Below are positions 8,418 through 16,658 of a DNA stretch of 64,000 nt, piece by piece (position 1 is the stretch's first letter; every line of letters starts with the position of its first letter). The notes beneath the pieces were generated by a model. The model did no database searches, was not told the origin of the DNA, and saw only the letters and a list, made by a program, of their open reading frames with translations. Origin of the DNA: Ponticoccus litoralis (lineage in GTDB: Bacteria > Pseudomonadota > Alphaproteobacteria > Rhodobacterales > Rhodobacteraceae); the NCBI RefSeq assembly GCF_039769985.1, contig NZ_JBDNCH010000004.1:1-64000 (forward strand). Reading direction: 5' to 3'. Both the position numbers and the translations under genes were made by a program.

Positions 8418-9485
8418 TCAAAGCGCGCCACCGGCCTCCCTGATTGCGGATGCATAGAGCGTCTGGAAATGCGCGATGGCATTCTCGCTCTGCTGGCCGG
8501 TCTCGGTGCTGACCACGAGCGGTCCGTTGTCGAAGCCCATGCTTTCGAGGCCCTTCTGAACGGATTTTACCACGGCGGCATCCTCGACGCAGACGGTGTT
8601 ACAATACTCGGTCCCCTCGGCGATGACCGCGGCGGTCGCCTCGTCCGACAGGCCTTCGGGCACCCACCAGCTGTAGTGGTATCTGGTCTTGTTCGGACCC
8701 GTGGGGACAACCCGGCGCAAGGACACCGCGCCGTGGATCGGGAACACCTCGACCACGTTGTTGGGCCAGATGAACCAGCTGTGCAGATCGCCATGCAGGT
8801 CGCGGTCTTTCGCCCGGGCAATGAAATGCCGCAGGTAGGGGCCGTAGAGATCGACGGTATAGCTATCGGTGGCGTAGAGCTGTGTGATCGAGGTCGCATG
8901 GACCGATGCGCAGTGGTAGCACTCGTTCAGGTTCTCGACCGAGACTTTCCAGTTGCAATTATGCTCGATTTCGCGCTCGAATACGACTTTCATGGTCTCG
9001 ATGCCCTCGCGGGTCGAGACGATGCCTTCTTCGAGCCCCGGGTAGGTCTCGGCCAGGCTGCTGGCAGTGTCGTCGAGGTTCACGAACAGCAGGCCCAGCA
9101 TGGTTTCAAGGCGCACTTCGCGCAGCTTGATGTCGGCTTTGCAGAACCCTTCCACATCTTCGGCATGCGGCGCCCTTACAAGGTCTCCGCTCAGGCGGTA
9201 GGACCAGGCATGGTAGTGGCATACGAAGAGCTTGCGATTGCCAGCGCCCGTTGCAACCGCATGGGCCCTGTGCGGGCACACGTTGAAGAACGCACGGATC
9301 ACCCCGTCCTCGCCCTTGGCGATCAAGATGCTTTCATCGGCGATGTTCGTCGTAAAGTAGTCGCCGACATTGGCAACCTGGCTGACATGGCCGACGAACT
9401 GCCAGGTCTTGTAGAAGATGTTCTTCTTGTCGAAGTCGAAGTGTGCCTCGTCGGTGTAGAACCGAGACGGAACGCTGTGCTGCAT
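8418..9485 (-). CDS. Rieske oxygenase, alpha subunit (quaternary-amine type), copy 1
   Basis: 355 residues. ATG at 9485 was chosen because GGGAGGT lies 7 bases upstream; the frame is open further but has no ribosome site. The Rieske [2Fe-2S] ligands are C70-x-H72 and C89-x2-H92. The mononuclear iron site is NLNECYHCASVH (H191, H196), with a likely Asp near 302 in CVEDAAVV. The bridging residue is Glu188 instead of the Asp of aromatic dioxygenases, as in carnitine (CntA), glycine betaine (GbcA) and stachydrine oxygenases. It probably demethylates or cleaves a quaternary ammonium compound. The second copy at 29.6-30.7 kb is clearly paralogous. No reductase subunit is adjacent. Confidence 0.85.
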   Translation of the reverse strand: MQHSVPSRFYTDEAHFDFDKKNIFYKTWQFVGHVSQVANVGDYFTTNIADESILIAKGEDGVIRAFFNVCPHRAHAVATGAGNRKLFVCHYHAWSYRLSGDLVRAPHAEDVEGFCKADIKLREVRLETMLGLLFVNLDDTASSLAETYPGLEEGIVSTREGIETMKVVFEREIEHNCNWKVSVENLNECYHCASVHATSITQLYATDSYTVDLYGPYLRHFIARAKDRDLHGDLHSWFIWPNNVVEVFPIHGAVSLRRVVPTGPNKTRYHYSWWVPEGLSDEATAAVIAEGTEYCNTVCVEDAAVVKSVQKGLESMGFDNGPLVVSTETGQQSENAIAHFQTLYASAIREAGGAL

Positions 9486-9826
9486 TTGATAGACCTCCCA
9501 ATTCAATGCGGCTCTTGGCCAGATCTGCCGGCTGCCCTTTCGGGATCTCAAGCCCGCCGCCGTCGCCCAACCGGCAGGCGTGTGATCCACGAAACGGCTG
9601 TTCTGCGAACTCCGCCCATGTCTGGCTTCAGGCTGGAATAGACCGAAGGGTCATGTATTTATACTCATAAGTCAATACAATTGTGCCGGGCGTTCTGGCG
9701 AGAATTGTGGCCATGAGTTTACTTTGAAAACAGGTGCTTAGAGATCTGAGGGCCCTGTAGAAAACCGTGATGCAGCGCAGGCCCGTGCAACGTCAGACCT
9801 GCCTGCCAGGGAGCGGGTGCGCCGCT
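9486..9826. other. Regulatory gap upstream of Rieske copy 1
   Basis: 341 bp between the start of the Rieske gene and the end of the downstream-facing exonuclease-like gene. It is AT-rich around 9650-9690 and holds one copy of the 14-bp island operator (9661-9674). No coding potential was recognised. Confidence 0.6.
9661..9674. promoter_or_regulatory. Putative TetR operator, site 1
   Basis: ATACT-CATA-AGTCA (reverse: TGACT-TATG-AGTAT). It lies 176 bp upstream of Rieske copy 1 and fits the half-site pattern shared by ten promoter regions of this island. Confidence 0.6.
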
Positions 9827-10630
9827 TCAGAGATTGAAACGTGCGAAGACGGGCGCGTGGTCAGATGTGCCCTTCCAGTCGCGTGCAGGGCGGTGAACCC
9901 AGCTTGTGTCCAGCTGATCTGCGAGGTCCGGCGTCGCCCAGATATGGTCGAGCCGGCGCCCCCTGTCCTTCTTGTCGCCCACGGGCGCATTGGCATCCCA
10001 CCAACGGTATGCCCACCAGGAATAGAGCGCGCCTTCGGGCTGCGTTTTGCGCATGACGTCGACCCAGGCGCCGGATTTCTGCACCTTTTCGAGGATCTCG
10101 CCCTCTTGCGCGGAGTGGGTGACCTGGCTGCGCAGAAGCGCGTGATCATAGACGTCGTCCTTCGTCGGGGCGATGTTCAGATCGCCGACCAACACGGATT
10201 TCTGCGGCTTCTGCGCGTCGAAGTATCCGCAGACATTGTCCAGGAAATCGAGCTTCTCCTGAAAGCCCGGGTCGATACGGGCATCGGGTTGGCTGCCGCC
10301 CGCCGGGAAGTACATGTTGTGGATGCCGACCCCGTTCTCAAGTCGGGCAAACAGGTGGCGCGCCTCGGCGGCGCCCGTGAAGTTCTTGCTTTCGACCTCG
10401 GAAATTGGCCGCTTCGAGAAGATCGCCACGCCATTCACGTCGTCCTGATCGCGGATTTCGTGATGTGTGTAGCCGCGCTCGGTGAAAGCGCGGACAGGGA
10501 AGCTTTCCTTGGCCACCTTGCACTTCTGAAGACACAGGACGTCGGGGCTCTCTTCGTCCAGCAGGCGCGTGACAACCTTCAGCCGCGGGACCAGTGAGTT
10601 GATGTTCCACGAGACAACAGTGAACGTCAT
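9827..10630 (-). CDS. Exodeoxyribonuclease III-like protein with altered catalytic Glu
   Basis: 267 residues of the endonuclease/exonuclease/phosphatase fold, closest to XthA. Present: N-terminal VSWNINSL, GVAIFSKRP, VGDLNIAPTKDDVYD (Asp/Asn), RRLDHIWATPDL (Asp) and the general-base motif GTSDHAPVFARF. The metal-binding Glu of the universal LQE motif is replaced: the sequence reads DVLCLQKCKV, codon AAG where GAG is expected. ATG at 10630 was chosen as the first start giving the canonical MTFTVVSWN opening. It is transcribed away from the SDR gene and shares an operator-bearing intergenic region with it. A repair role, or an inactive or re-purposed hydrolase, are all possible. A single-base error would also explain the Lys. 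Confidence 0.8.
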   Translation of the reverse strand: MTFTVVSWNINSLVPRLKVVTRLLDEESPDVLCLQKCKVAKESFPVRAFTERGYTHHEIRDQDDVNGVAIFSKRPISEVESKNFTGAAEARHLFARLENGVGIHNMYFPAGGSQPDARIDPGFQEKLDFLDNVCGYFDAQKPQKSVLVGDLNIAPTKDDVYDHALLRSQVTHSAQEGEILEKVQKSGAWVDVMRKTQPEGALYSWWAYRWWDANAPVGDKKDRGRRLDHIWATPDLADQLDTSWVHRPARDWKGTSDHAPVFARFNL

Positions 10631-10792
10631 TGCAGTGAATTCTCCGGGCTTGCTTGCGATCCACGACGCGGCGGATGTGCAGTTGCGGCCACCCACAGCG
10701 TCGGTCGTACCGCCAATCGCAGCCGCCGCGGCCAGTCTACGCACGACAATTATACTTTCAATAACTAAAAAACACTATATCGTAAATTAAAC

Positions 10793-10806
10793 GTACTCAT
10801 CCGTAT
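10793..10806. promoter_or_regulatory. Putative TetR operator, site 2
   Basis: GTACT-CATC-CGTAT in the divergent region between the exonuclease-like gene and the SDR gene, 54 bp upstream of the latter's ATG. A further half-site (ATACT) is at 10752. Confidence 0.6.
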
Positions 10807-10860
10807 GCGCTCGACGTGATGCGACCGGGTACGCATGGCTTTTTGGGAATGGAGAACGTG

Positions 10861-11688
10861 ATGTCCAACAAATCTCTCAGCGGCAAAGTTGCTGTAATCA
10901 CGGGCGCCGGAAGCCCGATCGGGCTGGGCTACGCGATGGCCGAGGCCACGCTGCGCGAGGGCGGCAAGGTGGCAATGCTCGATGTGAATGCAGCCTGGCT
11001 GGAAGAGAGCGCAGCGCGTCTCAAGGCGCTGGCCGGGGATGAGAACGTGCTGCCGATTCAGGTGGACATCACCGATCCGAAGGCGGCGGAGGCTGCCATC
11101 GCGCAATCGATCGAGACTCTGAACGGTCTGGATATCCTCGTGAACAACGCGGGCCTCTGGGAACCCGCCAGCTTCCGCGAAGTGACCGTCGAGGCCTGGC
11201 AGCGAATCCGCGCGGTGAACCTTGACGGGCCGTTCTACCTGACGAAGCCCGCCGTCGAGCATATGATTGCCCAGGGTTCGGGGCGTATCGTCAATGTCAC
11301 CACCAGTCTCGGCACGATGTGGACCGCCTCGAACACGACCTACGGCAGCTCGAAAGCCGGGCACGAGGCCATGGCTTCGGTTCTTGCGCTCGAGCTCGAG
11401 GGCACCGGCGTCACCTGCAACGTCCTGATTCCGGGCGGCAACACGGCGACCAACATGTCGGCGAAGTATCGCGATCCGGACATCGACACCTCGGCGCTGA
11501 TGCAGAACCACGTCATGTCCGCGCCTTATCTCTACATGGCATCGGATGCCGGGAAGGATTTCAACTGCCGCCGCGTGGTTGCCGCCCTCTGGGACGAGGC
11601 TCTGCCGCTGGAAGAGCGTCTCGCGAAGGCCGCAGCTCCGATCGCCTGGCCGCAGCTCGGCGGTTTCTCGATCGAGCCGAAAAAGTGA
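10861..11688 (+). CDS. Short-chain dehydrogenase/reductase (SDR)
   Basis: 275 residues. ATG at 10861 was chosen for GGAGAACGTG directly upstream; an earlier in-frame ATG at 10852 overlaps that site. The cofactor loop is VITGAGSPIGLGYAMAE, a TGxxxGxG variant. NNAGLWEPASF and the catalytic pair TTYGSSKAGHEA (YxxxK) follow, with Ser in NVTTSLGT. The C-terminus is longer than in classical SDRs (DEALPLEERLAKAAAPI). It probably oxidises or reduces a hydroxy/keto intermediate. It is followed at once by a PrpD-family gene and is likely in one operon with it. Confidence 0.85.
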   Translation: MSNKSLSGKVAVITGAGSPIGLGYAMAEATLREGGKVAMLDVNAAWLEESAARLKALAGDENVLPIQVDITDPKAAEAAIAQSIETLNGLDILVNNAGLWEPASFREVTVEAWQRIRAVNLDGPFYLTKPAVEHMIAQGSGRIVNVTTSLGTMWTASNTTYGSSKAGHEAMASVLALELEGTGVTCNVLIPGGNTATNMSAKYRDPDIDTSALMQNHVMSAPYLYMASDAGKDFNCRRVVAALWDEALPLEERLAKAAAPIAWPQLGGFSIEPKK

Positions 11689-11734
11689 CATGACCCAACA
11701 GATGCCGCCGAAAAGCACAGGACAGGAGTGCAAG

Positions 11735-13090
11735 ATGCAAAAAGGCTCGATGGCACGTGACCTCGGGAGTTTCGTGGCCGGTGTGGAATACGCGCAGCTG
11801 CCGCCCGAAGTGGTCGAATTCGCCAAGTCGCTTATCCTGAAGACGGTGGCCGGCGTGCTTGCGGGCATGTCCTGCCCCAACACCCGGAAACTGCTCGACG
11901 ACATTCAAGCGCGCGCGCTGCGCGGAGAGGTCAGCATTCTGGGCACCGGGCTGCGCACCTCGGCTTGGGAAGGCGTTCTTCTGAACGCCTTTGCCGCCCA
12001 TGCGAGCGAGCTGGAGGATGTCGCAATTCCGGACGGCGGTTGTTCGTGGGATGTGACGGTCATCCCGCTGTTGCTGACGCTGGCCGAAAAGAACAGCATG
12101 TCGGGCAAGGCGCTGATCGAGGCGACGGTTGCGGGGCTTGAGGCCCACTACCGGACGTGTCTGCCGTTCGACGTCATGCGGCTGGGCCAGTCGCTGCCGA
12201 CCACCTCGGGCATGGGGTGCGCGGCTGCCGCTGCCAAGGCCTACGGCCTTGATGCGGAACAGACAACGGCGGCCATGGGCTTCGCCCTTTCCGGGCCTGC
12301 AATCACCGAGGCCAGTCTGGGCACGGACGCCCATTTCCTTGAATCGGCGCTGCACTCGTTGCAGGGGATGATGGGCGCCGATATGGCGCGCATGGGTCTG
12401 ACCAGCAATCCGGACCTCGCCTCCTACAAGGACATGTTGTCGAAAGGCATCTCCCTCGATGATGCCATGGCCAACCTTGGCACGCATTGGTTCTTCCGGG
12501 AAATGTGGGTGAAGAAGTACCCGAACTCGATCAGCATCCATCGCCAGCTCGACGCATTGTTCGAGATCATGGCCGCAGAGCGGCTTGCGTCTGACGACAT
12601 CGAAACCGTCGAGATTATCGCAGGAGCGGAAGACGCGGGTTGCGACAATCCCAACCCGGTGTCGGCAGGCGAGAAGCAATTCAGCTTCCAGCATGCCCTG
12701 GGCCTGGCGATCCTGAACGGAGAGTTGAGCGTAAGCGACTTCCTCGACGGAGAGGTGGACGAGCCCAGGCTCCTGGAGGCGCGCGGCAAGGTCCGCGTGA
12801 CGATCGAGGCGGTCGGCAAATCCTCCGAGCCGGTGCGCTACATGAGTCGTCCGACGACGGTTATCGTGCGCACGAAAAACGGCGAGACGTTCACGAAGGA
12901 GCGGATGGCCGTGATCGGCTCGGTCGACGAGCCGATGACACGGGCACAATTCAACGCGGTGTTCGAGCAGTTCGCCAAGCACCATCTCGCGCCTGAAAAC
13001 ATCCGTGCGTTCCAGGACACGATCTGGGCTCTGGAAGAGGTCGCCGACATGTCAGTGGCGCTGGGGGCGCTGGCCCCGGGCGCGCAGTAA
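11735..13090 (+). CDS. MmgE/PrpD family protein
   Basis: 451 residues from MQKGSMARDLGSFVAGVEY; the ATG was chosen for GGAGTG just upstream. An in-frame ATG at 11690, overlapping the SDR stop, is the alternative. The family's helical domain contains LNAFAAHASELEDVAIP, GLEAHYRTCLPF and AYGLDAEQTTAAMGFALSG. The second domain includes FREMWVKKYPNSISIH. The family includes 2-methylcitrate dehydratase and several isomerases, epimerases and hydratases acting on carboxylates without CoA. No prpB or prpC is nearby, so 2-methylcitrate is an unlikely substrate. A hydration or isomerisation step in the island pathway is inferred. Confidence 0.8.
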   Translation: MQKGSMARDLGSFVAGVEYAQLPPEVVEFAKSLILKTVAGVLAGMSCPNTRKLLDDIQARALRGEVSILGTGLRTSAWEGVLLNAFAAHASELEDVAIPDGGCSWDVTVIPLLLTLAEKNSMSGKALIEATVAGLEAHYRTCLPFDVMRLGQSLPTTSGMGCAAAAAKAYGLDAEQTTAAMGFALSGPAITEASLGTDAHFLESALHSLQGMMGADMARMGLTSNPDLASYKDMLSKGISLDDAMANLGTHWFFREMWVKKYPNSISIHRQLDALFEIMAAERLASDDIETVEIIAGAEDAGCDNPNPVSAGEKQFSFQHALGLAILNGELSVSDFLDGEVDEPRLLEARGKVRVTIEAVGKSSEPVRYMSRPTTVIVRTKNGETFTKERMAVIGSVDEPMTRAQFNAVFEQFAKHHLAPENIRAFQDTIWALEEVADMSVALGALAPGAQ

Positions 13091-13295
13091 ACAATTCAGG
13101 CGGCGTGGCCTTCAGGCTGCGCCGCCTGCCGTTCCGATCGTTCAGGCCGGTATCGGGGGAATCACCCTCGATTTCGGGGCTGTGCCTTGCTCTTGTGGGC
13201 CTATGGCGCTGAAGGGCATCTGGTCCGACCCGGCTTTTTAGTGTCACCGCAATGGTTTGCGAAAAAGTACAAGTTTTTTGCCATTACGGTGAATA

Positions 13296-13309
13296 ATACG
13301 CGGTAGTAT
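13296..13309. promoter_or_regulatory. Putative TetR operator, site 3
   Basis: ATACG-CGGT-AGTAT, 64 bp upstream of the orphan binding-protein gene, in an AT-rich stretch after the PrpD gene. Confidence 0.6.
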
Positions 13310-13373
13310 TTTTGAATCTATAGTATTCTTGACCTGCGCTTTGGAACGCGAAGCGCGAAAACGGGAGGTAAGA

Positions 13374-14965
13374 ATGAAACTCTTCAATTCGAACAGGGCC
13401 GCGCACACCAGAACCGGCCCCACACGGCGTGACCTGCTTGCCGGCGGTACGGCGCTTGGCTTCGGGATGCTTGGAGGCGGCCTGCTTCTGCCGCAGATGG
13501 CGCGTGCGGAACCCAAGCGGGGCGGACACGCGGTGTTTGCGATCGGCAACGCCAGTACGACCGACAGCTTCAATCCCGATGTTACCCTAGCCACCTTCGG
13601 CGGCGTTGCCCGCGTGACCTTTCTGGATTCCCTCTACGAGATCAACTCGACCGGCGAGATCGTGCCCGTGCTGGTCACGGATGCCAGTGTCGACGACAGC
13701 GCAACGGAATGGCGCCTGACCCTCAAGAAGGACGTGACGTTCCACAACGGGAAGACGCTGACGGTACCGAGGATGTCGTGAACTCGATCAACCTGCACCG
13801 TGCGGAAGGGTCGAAATCGCCGGTGAAGTCCCTGCTGGTCAATCTCGAGGACATATCCGCCGAGGGCGATGATGTTGTGGTGTTCAAGTTGAGCGCCCCG
13901 GATGTCGACTGGCCGTCGACCCTTGCGGAATACACATTGTCGATCCTGCCCAGCAAAGACGGTGTCGCCGACTGGCAATCCGGCGTGGGCACCGGGCCCT
14001 ATCGTCTGATCAGTTTCGAACCCGGTGTCAGCGCCCGTTTCGAGCGCTATGAAAACGATCACAGGTCTGACCGGGGTTGGTTCGACAGTGTCGAATACAT
14101 CGCCGTCAACGATGGTGCTGCGCGCACCAACGCGATCATCTCGGGCGAAGTGCATGTCTCCTCCGAGATCGAGCCCAGCCTCGCTATGCGCCTGAACAAC
14201 GTGCCGAACGTGACGGTGGTCTCGCGGACGAGCCCGGGCTTCAGCCTGTTCGACATGCAGACAGCCCTGGCGCCGGTGGATAATGTCAACGTGCGGCGGG
14301 CGCTGAAATACGCAATCGACCGCCAAGAGTTCGTGGACAAGATCCTCTACGGGTACGGGACGGTTGCAAACGATCACCCCATCGCGCCGACGTACCAGTT
14401 CCATGATCCAAGCCTCGAACAGCACAGCTACGATCCGGACAAGGCGAAATTCTATCTCAAGGAAGCCGGTCTCGACAGCCTCGATCTGGACCTGCAAGTG
14501 TCGACCAGCGCCTTCACCGGGGCGGTCGATGCGGCGCTGCTCTATTCGGAAACTGCGCGGGCAGCCGGGATCAATCTGAAGCCGGTGCGCGTGCCGGCGG
14601 ATGGCTACTGGGCGACGACCTGGGCGAAAACCCCTTTCTTCGGATCGTATTGGACCGGTCGTCCGACCGAGGCGCACATCATCTCGCTTGCCTACGGGAA
14701 AGGCGCCGCCTGGAACGCGACCAGCTATGCCAACGATCGTCTCGACCGTCTGGTCACCGAGGCGAAAGGGCAACGCGACGAGGCCAAGCGCCGCGAACTG
14801 TATGCCGAGGCGCAGCGGATCCTGAGTGTCGACGGTCCTTCGGTGATACCTGCGTTCAACAATATGATCGATGCGGTGTCGAATGAGATCGGGATGCCCG
14901 AGACCAACGTCACCCAGGCCTCGCTTGACAGCCGCTATGCCGCCAGCCGCTGGTGGTTCGTCTAG
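13374..14965 (+). CDS. ABC transporter substrate-binding protein, family 5, Tat-type signal, one frame change
   Basis: Periplasmic binding protein of the peptide/opine/nickel class (about 530 residues). ATG follows GGGAGGTAAGA. A twin-arginine signal (TRRDLLAGGTALGF...MARA) suggests export in folded form. The first frame runs to FHNGKTLT and stops at 13779-13781; the rest resumes one base out of phase at GTEDVVNSINLHR. Later blocks typical of the family are GTGPYRLISFEPG, NVRRALKYAIDRQEFVDKI and HDPSLEQHSYDPDKAK. No permease or ATPase gene is adjacent. Either it feeds a transporter encoded elsewhere (for example the set at 35.5-39 kb) or it scavenges the pathway substrate. It carries its own copy of the island operator. 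Confidence 0.82.
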
Positions 14966-15065
14966 GGCAAGCTGCTTGCTGGGACACCCGGTGGATCCCT
15001 TCGGGAACAGGGCGGCATCTCGGACACCTCTGCGGTGCAACGATTGACCGCCCACCGCGTCGCCG

Positions 15066-15096
15066 AAACCGGGCACCTTCAGGGTGCCCGGTTTTT
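15066..15096 (+). terminator. Rho-independent terminator after the binding-protein gene
   Basis: 12-bp perfect arms AAACCGGGCACC and GGTGCCCGGTTT with a 5-base loop, followed by a run of T. It ends the plus-strand SDR-PrpD-SBP block. Confidence 0.85.
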
Positions 15097-15133
15097 ATGT
15101 CCGGGATCACCGGGCGTGCCATTGATTTGGAAC

Positions 15134-15167
15134 GAGAAAAGGCGCTCAGGAGGATCTGAGCGCCTTT
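15134..15167 (-). terminator. Rho-independent terminator after the ferredoxin gene
   Basis: 12-bp perfect arms AAAGGCGCTCAG (15138-15149) and CTGAGCGCCTTT (15156-15167) with a 6-base loop. On the minus strand the stem ends in TTTTC. It is back-to-back with the plus-strand terminator at 15066, insulating the two convergent units. Confidence 0.8.
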
Positions 15168-15198
15168 AGGTGTCGATCAAGGTCCGGGATCGCGCGGG

Positions 15199-15522
15199 CT
15201 ATTTCTGGCGGGAGGAAATGCGCACAGTCAGGCCCTCAAGCGCGTCGGTGATCCTGATCTGACAACTCAAACGAGAGTATTCGGTCGCCGGTTCGGAGGT
15301 GAACTCCAGCAGGTCCGCCTCAAGCTCGGCCACCGGCGGAACCTTGTCGCACCATTCGGGTTCGAGGAACACGTGGCAGGTCGAACAAGCGCAAGCGCCG
15401 CCGCATTCGGCGACGATCCCGTCCACGCCGTGATCGCGGGCCGTTTCCATGAGCGAATTTCCGACCTTGGCCTGGATCGTGCGCGATGCGCCGGACGGCG
15501 TGATGAAGGTGACAGTTGGCAT
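15199..15522 (-). CDS. [2Fe-2S] ferredoxin, adrenodoxin type
   Basis: 107 residues. Cluster ligands are C40, C46, C49 (AECGGACACSTCHVF) and C87 (SRLSCQIRI), the C-x5-C-x2-C...C spacing of vertebrate-type ferredoxins. It could carry electrons to one or both Rieske oxygenases of the island, whose usual fused reductase (CntB/GbcB type) is missing here. That partnership is inferred. It is last of a three-gene minus-strand unit, maoC-ridA-fdx, followed by a strong terminator. Confidence 0.9.
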   Translation of the reverse strand: MPTVTFITPSGASRTIQAKVGNSLMETARDHGVDGIVAECGGACACSTCHVFLEPEWCDKVPPVAELEADLLEFTSEPATEYSRLSCQIRITDALEGLTVRISSRQK

Positions 15523-15610
15523 GACGGTCTCTTGACTGTTGGCTGGAGCCCGGGGAGGGCGCCCCCTGTAGACTGCGGGGGGCAGGGGGCGCCACCCGGG
15601 TAGGTGGGGC

Positions 15611-16003
15611 CTACCCGGGGATCACGCCGATCGCCTCGACCTCGATCTTGAGGCGGGGGTCGTATAGCGCGACAACCTGCACGGCAACGCTGGCCGGCGG
15701 CGCATCCATGTTCACGTATTGCGAGCGGATGCGTTGATAGGCCGACAGCAGCTCGGGGTCGCTGTCGGTGATGTAGGCGGTCAGCCGACCGACATGCTCG
15801 AACCCGAGATCGCCGGCTTCGAGCGTCGCTTTCAGGTTCTCGAACACCGCCGTCACCTGATCTTCGATCGAAGACGTGACCGGCTCGCCATCAGGCCCGG
15901 TGCCGACCTGACCGGTCAGCAGGAACACGCCCTTGCCCTCTAGTTTCGTGCCCGAGGACAGGCCTTTCCAGTTCGAATGCGCTGGATTGAAGGGGGTAAT
16001 CAT
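15611..16003 (-). CDS. RidA/YjgF family protein (imine/enamine deaminase-like)
   Basis: 130 residues. Members hydrolyse reactive enamine/imine intermediates to ketones plus ammonia. Seen here: VFLLTGQVGTGPDGEPV, VFENLKATLEAGDLGF, RLTAYITD and ASVAVQVVALYDPRLKIEVEA. The usual binding Arg region (RxxV near residue 105) reads PPASVAVQ, so activity may differ from canonical RidA. Its place beside ferredoxin and MaoC genes in an amine-oxidising island fits detoxification or turnover of an enamine formed after C-N bond oxidation. Confidence 0.82.
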   Translation of the reverse strand: MITPFNPAHSNWKGLSSGTKLEGKGVFLLTGQVGTGPDGEPVTSSIEDQVTAVFENLKATLEAGDLGFEHVGRLTAYITDSDPELLSAYQRIRSQYVNMDAPPASVAVQVVALYDPRLKIEVEAIGVIPG

Positions 16004-16049
16004 GATGTCTCCCTCTGGATGTCTTGCGTGGGGCGGGTGCGGGCAGGCG

Positions 16050-16526
16050 TCAGTTGCCGTCGCGACAGGAGAACATCACCTTCCACTCGCCGTCCTGGCA
16101 GACTGTGCCGTCCTGCTTGCGGATTTCCACCCAGAACACGACGATCCCGCGGCCACCTTTCGAGGTCGGGCGAACGGATTCGACGCGTTGGAAGACGTGG
16201 ATCGTGTCGCCAATCATGATCGGCGCTTTCAGGTTCCAGTCCATGCCGAGGAAGGCGATCGCGGTGCCTTCCTTGATGCCAAGGCGGCTTTCAAGGCCGG
16301 TGGCGACGGCAAAGGCGGCGGGACCGTGAAAGATGCGGGTGCCGAACGCGGTGGTCTTGGCGAATTCCTCGTCGGTGTGGATCGGATTGAAGTCACCGGT
16401 CAGGCCGGAAAACATCAGAAGATCTGCTTCCGTGATGGTCCGTCGCGGAGTGACCCATTCCTCGCCGACGGTGAAGTCTTCGAAGAATTTTGCGTTGGGC
16501 CCGACAAGGTTGGCGATGTCAGTCAT
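16050..16526 (-). CDS. MaoC-like (R)-hydratase, hotdog fold
   Basis: 158 residues from MTDIANLVGPNAKFFEDF. The hydratase-2 motif is clear: LTGDFNPIHTDEEFAKTTAF (Asp and His) followed by RIFHGPAAFAVATG. Proteins of this type hydrate enoyl-CoA or related thioesters. It is first gene of the maoC-ridA-fdx unit. ATG at 16526 gives the normal MaoC start. Together with acyl-CoA synthetase, acyl-CoA dehydrogenase and AcuI-type reductase genes it indicates that part of the island pathway runs on CoA esters. Confidence 0.85.
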   Translation of the reverse strand: MTDIANLVGPNAKFFEDFTVGEEWVTPRRTITEADLLMFSGLTGDFNPIHTDEEFAKTTAFGTRIFHGPAAFAVATGLESRLGIKEGTAIAFLGMDWNLKAPIMIGDTIHVFQRVESVRPTSKGGRGIVVFWVEIRKQDGTVCQDGEWKVMFSCRDGN

Positions 16527-16626
16527 TCGGGTGAACCTTCCTAGAAGTAGCGGGGATGCCGGCATGCAGCCAGCCATGGTCAACCTTGAAGCTACACTGA
16601 ATTTTTTGATACCGCTACGTCTTTTT

Positions 16627-16640
16627 TGACCCGAGCGTAC
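16627..16640. promoter_or_regulatory. Putative TetR operator, site 4
   Basis: TGACC-CGAG-CGTAC, 101 bp upstream of the MaoC gene. Its left nine bases are identical to those of site 10 read on the opposite strand. Confidence 0.55.
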
Positions 16641-16658
16641 TAAAAAGCGCTATAAAGT

